From positions 1 to 8,048 of the forward strand of contig JBBDXA010000039.1 in NCBI GenBank assembly GCA_040902585.1: a stretch of DNA of 8,048 bases, in the 5' to 3' direction. This stretch comes from JBBDXA01 sp040902585 (lineage in GTDB: Bacteria; Planctomycetota; Phycisphaerae; Phycisphaerales; Phycisphaeraceae). Shown here one piece after another: positions 1-6,016 of the stretch (within the stretch, counting starts at the first letter, position 1; every line of letters begins with the position of its first letter). The notes beneath the pieces were generated by a model. The model worked only from the letters and a program-made list of their open reading frames with translations. It was not told where the DNA came from and did not search any database. Made by a program: the position numbers and the translations under genes.

Positions 1-171
1 GAGAACCCGCTCGTTATCATCGCGCCGGTTTCCCAGCGCGAATCCGCCACGCAGTTCTCCGAGCACGATCAAAGGAAGAAAAATCATCTCCGCCCGTTCG
101 ACGGTTTCCAGCGCCTCCGTCACGGCATTAGCCAGATCGGTGTAGCGGTTGGTGTCGAGCAGGAGTTTCAC
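1..171 (-). CDS. vapC: VapC-like PIN-domain toxin, N-terminal 57 residues (cut by window edge)
   Basis: Probable ribonuclease toxin of a type II toxin-antitoxin pair; PIN domains use acidic residues to bind metal and cut RNA. The protein reads VKLLLDTNRYTDLAN at its start, with the first conserved Asp at residue 6 and the adjacent Thr-Asn of the PIN DTN motif. A second conserved acid, Glu39, lies in the segment LIVLGELRGGFALG, typical of VapC proteins with a FitA-like partner. The GTG start at 169-171 overlaps the antitoxin TGA stop (168-170) in a GTGA tetranucleotide, which implies translational coupling. Only 57 codons are present and the frame runs open through position 1; members of this family are usually about 130 residues, so over half lies outside. 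Family assignment is firm; the RNA target cannot be told from sequence. The symbol is a family-level name. Confidence 0.88.
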   Translation of the reverse strand, partial: MKLLLDTNRYTDLANAVTEALETVERAEMIFLPLIVLGELRGGFALGNRRDDNERVL

Positions 172-410
172 TTCCACATCTCCGGATCGATCCGCCTCTG
201 ATCCGCGAGAGCCTCCTCCACTTTCGGATCATTGTCCCACGTCCCCGCCATAAAACTCAGATCGCGCCGCTTGATCGGCTCGCCGCTCACGCCCAGCGCC
301 GCCTCCAGCGCTTCGATCGCGACCGCGTTGAGACTCTTACCCTCAGCCTTGGCCTTGCGGCGCAGGGCGCGATCGATCTGGCGGGGCACATTGCGAATCG
401 TGTACTGCAT
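168..410 (-). CDS. vapB: FitA/VapB-like ribbon-helix-helix antitoxin
   Basis: Antitoxin of 80 residues that should bind and neutralise the downstream PIN toxin and repress its own promoter. Residues 1-40 (MQYTIRNVPRQID, then RRKAKAEGKSLNAVAIEALE) fit a short beta strand followed by two helices of the RHH/Arc fold. The C-terminal third, with AGTWDNDP and ending IDPEMWK, resembles the toxin-binding tail of this antitoxin group. Its stop overlaps the toxin GTG start. The ATG at 408-410 has no Shine-Dalgarno sequence in front of it, but a good promoter whose -10 box ends six bases upstream, so translation probably begins at the very 5' end of a leaderless mRNA. An inverted repeat overlaps the promoter and start codon and is the likely autoregulatory operator. 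The symbol is a family-level name. Confidence 0.88.
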   Translation of the reverse strand: MQYTIRNVPRQIDRALRRKAKAEGKSLNAVAIEALEAALGVSGEPIKRRDLSFMAGTWDNDPKVEEALADQRRIDPEMWK

Positions 411-439
411 GCAGGCACTTTAGGAATCGCGTGCCTGCA
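410..439. promoter_or_regulatory. Inverted-repeat operator of the toxin-antitoxin operon
   Basis: Perfect 9-base arms TGCAGGCAC (410-418) and GTGCCTGCA (431-439) are separated by 12 bases. The arms cover the promoter spacer, part of the -10 box and the first base-pair of the antitoxin start codon region. RHH antitoxins with their toxins typically bind such palindromes at their own promoters, so a bound complex here would block RNA polymerase directly. The repeat is seen; its role is inferred. Confidence 0.65.
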
Positions 440-445
440 AGTCAA
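417..445 (-). promoter_or_regulatory. Candidate promoter of the toxin-antitoxin operon
   Basis: On the minus strand TTGACT (440-445, five of six -35 matches) is followed after exactly 17 bases by TAAAGT (417-422, four of six -10 matches). Only six bases separate the -10 box from the antitoxin ATG, so the predicted transcript start falls at or next to the start codon. This is a match by eye to the housekeeping sigma consensus, with no experimental support. Confidence 0.6.
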
Positions 446-488
446 CGATTATCCCGAAGCGTCTCGCCAATCGAAAGCGGGGAGTGTG

Positions 489-567
489 GCTAAGGAAATG
501 AGGAAATGAGGAAGGGAATTGAATGATTCGATCCTTATCCCGTTCCTCATTTCCTCATTTCCTTAGC
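489..567. repeat. Long palindrome with 25-bp perfect stem and tandem words in the arms
   Basis: Arms 489-513 and 543-567 are exact reverse complements over 25 bp, with a 29-base loop. Allowing one bulged base (542) the stem extends another four pairs inwards. Each arm is itself built from tandem copies of an AGGAAATG-like word. It lies between the two divergent promoters for the toxin-antitoxin operon (417-445) and ndk (585-613), so neither predicted transcript includes it. There is no U-tract next to the stem, so it does not look like an intrinsic terminator. A dispersed extragenic repeat is the most likely explanation. Confidence 0.85.
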
Positions 568-584
568 AGTCATCTCCGGGCGAT

Positions 585-613
585 TTGCACGAAGAGCGAG
601 TTTCAGCGATAAC
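585..613 (+). promoter_or_regulatory. Candidate ndk promoter
   Basis: TTGCAC (585-590) and GATAAC (608-613) are spaced by 17 bases and lie 36 bases before the ndk ATG. The -35 match is weak (three of six) and the -10 match moderate (four of six). Spacing and position make it the best candidate in the 160 bases upstream. Confidence 0.35.
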
Positions 614-649
614 ACTTGCCCAATTTCAAGCCGGCGAAAGGACACACAA

Positions 650-1126
650 ATGGCGATTCAAACCACACTGATCATTCTCAAGCCCGACGCGGTGCAGCGA
701 GGTCTCATGGGCCGGATCATCTCCCGGTTCGAGGAGAAAGGGCTGACCGTGGTCGGCGCGAAGATGATGCTGATCACGAAGGAGCTGGCGGGCAGGCACT
801 ATGCGGTGCATGCGGGTCGGCCGTTTTACGACGGGCTGGTGAAGTTCATGACCAGCGCGCCGGTGCTGGTTCTGGCGGTGCGCGGGCATGAAGCGATCAG
901 CGTCTGTCGCACGCTCATGGGCGAAACGAACGCCGTCAAGACCTTGCCCGGCTCGATCCGTGGCGACTTCAGTTGCTCGCGCAGCTTCAACCTCGTGCAT
1001 GGCTCCGACGGCGAAGAGACGGCTGCGAGCGAAGTGGCACTCTTTTTCAAGAAGGAAGAACTGCTCGACTACACCCGCGTGACCGACGCCTGGGCGTGGG
1101 ACACGAGCAGCGGGAAACCGGAGTGA
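650..1126 (+). CDS. ndk: Nucleoside diphosphate kinase
   Basis: Cytoplasmic enzyme that moves the gamma phosphate of ATP to other nucleoside diphosphates through a phosphohistidine intermediate, keeping NTP and dNTP pools balanced. The 158-residue length is slightly above the usual 140-155 because of a short C-terminal tail (about 145-158). The family signature is intact: LIILKPDAVQRG at 7-18 with Lys11, Tyr51, Arg87 and Thr93, the loop PGSIRGDF at 100-107 with Arg104, Asn114, and catalytic His117 in NLVHGSD. The residue after HGSD is Gly rather than the usual Ser, a mild variation. GAAAGGA (636-642) sits seven bases before the ATG and fixes the start. It appears to be a single-gene unit: divergent from the toxin-antitoxin genes and convergent with the methyltransferase, with an intrinsic terminator at 1193-1222. 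Confidence 0.97.
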   Translation: MAIQTTLIILKPDAVQRGLMGRIISRFEEKGLTVVGAKMMLITKELAGRHYAVHAGRPFYDGLVKFMTSAPVLVLAVRGHEAISVCRTLMGETNAVKTLPGSIRGDFSCSRSFNLVHGSDGEETAASEVALFFKKEELLDYTRVTDAWAWDTSSGKPE

Positions 1127-1139
1127 GCCGCTTGCGGCT
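1126..1139 (+). other. Small hairpin just after the ndk stop
   Basis: AGCCG (1126-1130) and CGGCT (1135-1139) pair around a CTTG loop directly at the ndk stop codon. It lacks a U-tract, so it is at most a pause or RNA-stability structure; the convincing terminator lies further on at 1193-1222. Confidence 0.25.
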
Positions 1140-1151
1140 TAGCGCCGCACT

Positions 1152-1592
1152 TCAAATCCACCTTCTCACACTCTTGCGAAAAGTTTCATATTGCTCGCCG
1201 AATCGCTCGGCGAGCATTTTTTCTTCCTTCACGATGAAGCCGATCGTCATCCACACCGCGAACAGCGGCGGAATGATCAGCGACGTCACGCTGCCCAGGC
1301 CCACAGCCACGCCGGTGAGCATGGTGACCAGGCCGACGTACATCGGGTTGCGCGAATGGCGGTAGAGGCCGTCGGTCACGAGCACTTCCGAATGCTCGAA
1401 CGGCCGCACCGTGGTGCCGGCCTTGGTGAAGGAGAGCACGCAGAACATGGTGATGGAAAAGCCCGTCAGGCCGACGACGATGCCGATGCCGGTCCACGGC
1501 CAGTCGAGCCACTGATACCCCGGCCACCACACGCGCATGGCGACCATGATGGCCACGGCGAGGAGAAAATAAAACGGCGGCAGGATACGCAT
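1152..1592 (-). CDS. Membrane methyltransferase of the isoprenylcysteine/phospholipid methyltransferase family
   Basis: Small integral membrane protein of 146 residues, probably an S-adenosylmethionine-dependent methyltransferase of the broad ICMT/PEMT family. Hydrophobic stretches at about 4-23, 34-55, and 85-121 (room for two passes) suggest four membrane segments. Between them lie the conserved GLYRHSRNPMYVG (75-87) and, near the end, EEKMLAERFGEQYETF (123-138) and RRWI (143-146), the hallmarks of the cofactor-binding C-terminal region. Bacterial members methylate varied lipophilic substrates and do not require a prenylated protein, so the substrate is unknown. The ATG at 1590-1592 is preceded by AGGTGA four bases away. 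The gene follows the large dehydrogenase on the same strand, but a 222-base gap with a long palindrome argues against a tight operon. Its 3' end carries the opposing ndk terminator. Confidence 0.85.
   Translation of the reverse strand: MRILPPFYFLLAVAIMVAMRVWWPGYQWLDWPWTGIGIVVGLTGFSITMFCVLSFTKAGTTVRPFEHSEVLVTDGLYRHSRNPMYVGLVTMLTGVAVGLGSVTSLIIPPLFAVWMTIGFIVKEEKMLAERFGEQYETFRKSVRRWI
1193..1222 (+). terminator. Intrinsic terminator for ndk, inside the convergent gene
   Basis: GCTCGCCGA (1193-1201) and TCGGCGAGC (1207-1215) form a perfect 9-bp GC-rich stem with a five-base loop, followed by A and six T residues (1217-1222). It lies 67 bases after the ndk stop and reads only in the plus direction, since no T-run follows the stem on the minus strand. 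The DNA also encodes MLAERFGEQ (126-134) near the C terminus of the methyltransferase. Confidence 0.7.
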
Positions 1593-1636
1593 CTAATCAC
1601 CTGTATAGGCCGGCTGAATCAAGCCGAGAGTGTACA

Positions 1637-1803
<167 letters not shown>

Positions 1804-1814
1804 CAAATCTGACT

Positions 1815-4800
1815 TCACTTCTGCGCCTCAAGAAACGCCACAATATCCGCGAAATCCGCGAGGCTCAATCCTTTCTCCAGTCCGTTGGGCATCATCGAAA
1901 GCGTGCTCTTCCTGTGCGAGACAATCGCCTTCTTCTTCAGCGTGATGCCCCTGGCGTTCGCATCAATGAGTTCGAGTTCATCATCCGTCTCTCGTTTGAC
2001 GATGCCGCTGTAGCGTTCGCCGTCGTCGGTCTCGACGAGCGTCTGTTCGTAGCCCGAGACGATGCGGTTGGAAGGTTCGAGGATGGAGCGGATGAGTTCC
2101 TCGCGCGGGTACTTCGCGCCGATCTGCAACAGGTTGGGGCCGATGGTTGCGGTGCCTTCTTTGCCCAGGGCGTGACACTTCACGCAGCCGACGCCGTTGA
2201 CATCGAAGAAGAGTGTCTTGCCGCGCGAGGCATCGCCCTTGTTTTTCCCGGCGTGATCGCGATAGGCCGCGAGGTCGAGCTGCGGCGGCACATCCTTATA
2301 GAGAAAGGCAAGTCGCGGGTCGGGGCCGCCAAGGGCGAGGCTGTAGTTCCACCCGCCGCCGGTATTGCCGGTCCAGAGGTAAATGTGATTTACGCCGGCC
2401 TTGAGCGTGACGGTGCCGCGGTTCTGGTCGGCTGCCCATCCGCGGTTGCCGAGGAACTCGGCGACCTTGACGCCGTTGATAAAGAGCATCGCCTGATCGT
2501 CGCTGCCCAGCGCGTAGGCGAAGCTGCCGGCGTTGTCGGTCGTGAACACCGCGTAGGCGACGGCCCAGTTCTCCGAGCCGGGCTGCACGAACTTCGAAGG
2601 ATCAACGAGACCATCAGGATGATTCGTCGTCACCTTCTGCCACTTCATCTCGCGATCTTTGACTTTGATGGGTGCGTCCAACTTCGGCGCGGCTGTGTAA
2701 TCGAACTGTGGCTGCGCGCCATCCTTCATCCACGCCCCGACGAGCTGCCATTCCTTGATCGGCGCAGGTGATGCGAACAGCGAACCCAGCTCGCGCCGCA
2801 CCTCCGGCCTAAGCTCGTTGGCCTTGTGAAGAGCAATCAAATCTTCAATGATCGTGTCACGCAGGGCGACCAAAGCCGCGCTTGCGTCTTTGCGCACCTC
2901 CCCGTTCTTGTCCGTGACGTAATCCAGCAACACCGGCAGCGCCCTTCGATCAGGCATCGCAACCAGGGCCGCGGCGACTTCACGCTTCACACTGTCATCG
3001 CGCACGAGTTCAATGATCTGCGGCATCGCTTCAGTCGCCTTGAGCGAGACGAGCATGCGCAGCGTCGCGCGTTTCACCTCGCCATCCGCATCCTTCAACA
3101 ACCCGACGACCTCATCGACAACCCGTGGCCGAATGCGAGGCAGTTCTTCCGGCGTCGCCCGCGCCGTCACGATCGCGCCGTACGCTTGGACCGCCGCAAC
3201 GCGCACCTTCGCATCACCGTGCCCGAGTCGCTTGTGGATTGCCGGCAAGCCCTCAGGCAGATTCAGCGCGCCCAGCGCCTCGATTGCCCGCGCCATCACT
3301 TCCGCCGGCGTGTCGTCCCACCTCGCCAGAGAGACGAGAGTGGATTCCGTCAGCTTGCCGGCACCTGTCAGTTTGCTTTTGAGCAAGATGGTCCCGCGGA
3401 TCGCCTGCTCGCGCGCCGCAATCGAACGATCTTTGTCAACCGCCATCAAGGCGAGGTGGTCGAACGCGCTGGGGAGGTGCTCCTTCCGCTGTGCCAGCGC
3501 GGTGATCACTTCCCAGCGCACGGCGTCATCTGTCTCCGACCTGAGACGATCAACGAGCGCGATGGCAATGATGATGCCCCTGATATGCGGCGATGCACGG
3601 ATGGCCGCGAGGCGCACGGCCAGATGGTCATCGCTCATCGCGTCGAAGAGGGTCTTCCGGGCTTGATCCGTGCCTTCCCACTCATGCTTCTTCTCCCGCG
3701 CCGGCCTGCCGCGCGCAGGCTGCGTGCCCCACCAGCCCTTTACATAAGGATCAGCCTTCAGCGTGACTTCGCCCAGCGCTGCGACAGCCTTAGCGCGGAT
3801 CGCCTCGTGCGGATTCGATTTCACGATCGCCACGAGCGCTTCAATAGCTCCGACGTCATACACACCGGTCAGCGCCAGCAGCGTGCCTTCGCGGACGCGC
3901 TCTTCCGCCGCGTTCGCATACGCCACCGCCATGTCCCACGTGTTGATCGCCCGCAGCGCCTGCACCTTCGCGAACCGCGCAAAAGTGTCCGCATCATCGA
4001 GACTCAGGAAAAGCTCCGTCGCCGCAGCCACATCACCGATGCGGCCCAGCGCGACAGCCGCGTGCATGCGCACACTCGCATCCGTGTCGTTCTTCGCCCG
4101 ATGCACGAGGCCTTTCACCACGCGATCATTCTCGCCTGTGAACTTACCCGTACCGATCGCGCGGGCGGCCTGCGCCCGCAGGTCATCCGGCCCGTTGTGC
4201 AATGCATAAAGCAGATCGCTCGCCGGGTTGTAACTGTCCAGCGACAGGCCCAGGTGATAGAGCACCCACGCGGCGTGAATGCGGGCGAAGGTCGGAGCCT
4301 CCTTCTCCTTGAGCAGGGCGACGGTCGGTGCGATCGCGTCGCGGCGGCGCTTGACGAGTTCCCATTGGGCGAGCATGCGCTGCGAGTGGGCCGGGTGCTT
4401 GAGTGTGCTAATGAGCTGATCCACGCTCAGCTTCGCGGCGGCATCGGTGCCTTTGTCGAACGGCGAATCTGGCACCTTCGGGGCATCGGCACCGACATAC
4501 GTGATGCGATACACACGCCCCGCGCGCTTCGGGTTCACCCAGCCGCCGTAGTTCCAGTCCGCGAGGTACATGTGTCTGCCATCGGGACTGAAACACAGAT
4601 CGAGCGGGCGGAACTCACCTGATCCATCGTTGATCAGGAAATCTTCCATCGTCGCGTCGAAGGTCGCGCCGTTTTTCTTCAGCGTGAAGAGCTGGACTTT
4701 TCCCTTGCCCCATTCGCAGTAAAAAATCGCATCCTTATATTTCGCGGGCCACGCCGCTTCGCGGTAGCCGCTGCCGCCGACGGGGCTGCCGCCGCCGTGC

Positions 4801-5641
4801 TCGCTGATGCGCGGCAGATGGCGCTGCGGATTCGGAAGATAGTCATAGGGATACCCGTAGTAACCGGTGGGCACGTGATGCGTGAAGCGTGTCCACCACC
4901 CCAGCCCGTCATCGGTATTGTCGTAGGTGAAGATGTTGTCGAGCGAATCCATGGCGGTGTCGAGATGGTTGCGCGTGCCGCTGGTGAAGTTTTCGAGTNN
5001 NNNNNNNNGAGTTGCGTACCGTCGAGCTTCATGCGAATGACGCCGCCGCCTTCGAGGGTGACGCGGGAGTTATCCGAATGCGAACGCGCAAGCGGGATGC
5101 CTTTGTCGCCGACGGAGACGTAGACGAATCCATCCATGCCCAGGTGCGTGCCGGTGACGATGTGATCGTTGAAGCCAAAGACGCCCGCCTGTGGACCGAA
5201 GCCGCCGGCGAGTTCCTTGCGCACGTCCGCGATGCCGTCGCCGCCCCCGGGAGTCGTGTCTTTGAACAGGGTGTAGTGCGGGGCGTGCATGACGTAGAGC
5301 GCGCCATCGTGCCAGATCATGCCGAAGACCGCGGAGAGATTGTCCGCGAAGACGGTCTTCTGTTTCACGCTGCCGTCGGCGTTGAAGGTGATGCGCAGGA
5401 TGCGGTCGAATTCTTTGGTGGTGGGCCCGCGCATGTCCATCGGGTCTTCGCCGATATAAAGATTGCCTTGGTCATCGCAGGCGACGACGGAAGGATGCTC
5501 GACCTCGGGCACCTGAAAAAGCAGATCGACCTTGAAGCCTTCGTGCAGGCATTTCTGGGCGGCAGCACGGTCGACAGCAAGCGGGACGAACGAAAGCATC
5601 AGCAGCGCCATGAGGACCCGGCGAGTCATTGGTGTTCGCAA
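1815..5641 (-). CDS. Secreted PVC-type dehydrogenase with HEAT array and C-terminal cytochrome c domain (crosses assembly gap)
   Basis: Large exported redox protein of the planctomycete/verrucomicrobial putative membrane-bound dehydrogenase family (TIGR02604 N-terminal, TIGR02603 C-terminal domains, from recollection). Its substrate is unknown; the propeller resembles sugar dehydrogenases. Residues 1-29 form a signal peptide ending AAAQ. A beta-propeller spans about 30-382, including TRNHLD and FTYDNTDDG (233-241). HEAT-like helical repeats fill about 400-950, broken by a WWGTQPA segment at 632-638. A beta-rich PA14/carbohydrate-binding-like domain lies at about 956-1105. The heme site is C1148-V-K-C1151-H1152 and LSMMP (1243-1247) offers an axial Met. 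Ten Ns at 4999-5008 split the frame; merging the flanking GAGT overlap removes 14 bases and gives one 1270-residue protein, so this is not a true frameshift. The TTG start at 5641 is chosen for its ribosome site; ATG at 5629 is the alternative. Confidence 0.9.
4999..5008. other. Assembly gap of ten Ns
   Basis: Ten consecutive Ns interrupt the dehydrogenase gene. The last four bases before the gap (4995-4998) and the first four after it (5009-5012) are both GAGT. Overlapping them yields an in-frame GTQLENFTSGTRNHLD, the expected family sequence, so the true gap length is probably minus four bases. Confidence 0.95.
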
Positions 5642-5647
5642 GAAACT

Positions 5648-5654
5648 TCCCTTT
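5648..5654 (-). promoter_or_regulatory. Ribosome binding site that favours a TTG start for the dehydrogenase
   Basis: On the minus strand AAAGGGA ends six bases before TTG at 5639-5641. The in-frame ATG at 5627-5629 would be 18 bases away, too far for this site, and has no other purine-rich site close by. Both starts leave a usable signal peptide. Confidence 0.55.
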
Positions 5655-5737
5655 CAGAATCGATTGCGCGCCAAGGTTCTGCGTGCGGCACCTTCGCGGC
5701 CCGGGCTTCAGCGTCATGCGTGCCCATCTTCTGTGGC

Positions 5738-5855
5738 GGGTGCCATCGGGTGCCATGGGTAAGCGGAGTCTTCGGAGCTTACCCGTGCTGTGCGCCGAGC
5801 GCAGAGGGTGATCCGCACGGGCAAGCTCCGAAGACTCCGCTTGCCCATGGCACCC
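5738..5855. repeat. Twin-hairpin inverted repeat (BIME-like), 40-base arms
   Basis: Arms 5748-5787 and 5816-5855 are reverse complements at 38 of 40 positions, with a 28-base loop. Each arm also folds alone: GGGTAAGC (5757-5764) with GCTTACCC (5777-5784), and GGGCAAGC (5819-5826) with GCTTGCCC (5839-5846), each around a 12-base loop. The two differences between the arms are exactly the paired bases of these small stems. An extra direct copy of GGGTGCCAT lies at 5738-5746, next to the copy at 5748-5756. The unit resembles two REP-like hairpins in opposite orientation. It lies between divergent genes and outside any coding region. Confidence 0.85.
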
Positions 5856-5927
5856 CAACTGATCATGCCACATAACAGGGTCACGCCCTCAGCGTCTGGT
5901 CTGCAAGTGTAGCGTCGGAAAAAGTCG

Positions 5928-5961
5928 GCCGCGCGGTAAGCTGTGTCTCGCGCCGCGCGGC
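5928..5961. promoter_or_regulatory. GC-rich dyad in the divergent control region
   Basis: GCCGCGCGG (5928-5936) and CCGCGCGGC (5953-5961) are perfect inverted 9-mers with a 16-base spacer. Each half contains the self-complementary octamer CCGCGCGG, and the two octamers start 24 bases apart. It ends 55 bases before the hydrolase start, so it could be a regulator site or a leader hairpin. The repeat is seen; any function is a guess, since such GC-only words can arise by chance at this base composition. Confidence 0.4.
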
Positions 5962-6007
5962 GGTGTGCGACCGTTCGTGTCGCCGACTCTCGCCGGGGGC
6001 TGTTGAT

Positions 6008-6014
6008 GAGGAAG
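6008..6014 (+). promoter_or_regulatory. Ribosome binding site that sets the hydrolase start at 6017
   Basis: GAGGAAG overlaps the usual Shine-Dalgarno region, its AGG (6009-6011) ending five bases before ATG at 6017-6019. This picks 6017 over an upstream in-frame GTG (5963) and over a later ATG (6041), neither of which has a comparable site. Confidence 0.7.
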
Positions 6015-6016
6015 AT

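Noticed and set aside
2826..4622. Long open frame on the plus strand opposite the dehydrogenase gene, about 598 codons
   Set aside because: Its translation is rich in Arg, His and Pro with no recognisable domain, while the minus strand encodes a clear HEAT-repeat protein. In GC-rich DNA such antisense frames stay open by composition. The same applies to 1914-2771 and 5012-5875 (plus) and 6377-7348 (minus).
4679..5641. A separate 320-residue gene or a genuine frameshifted pseudogene
   Set aside because: The frame change coincides exactly with the Ns; downstream of them this frame loses all family resemblance, while the other frame continues the conserved motif. Merging the GAGT overlap gives one intact protein.
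5963..6016. Upstream GTG start adding 18 residues to the hydrolase
   Set aside because: The added residues are hydrophilic and would bury the signal peptide inside the protein; the strong ribosome site lies directly before ATG 6017.
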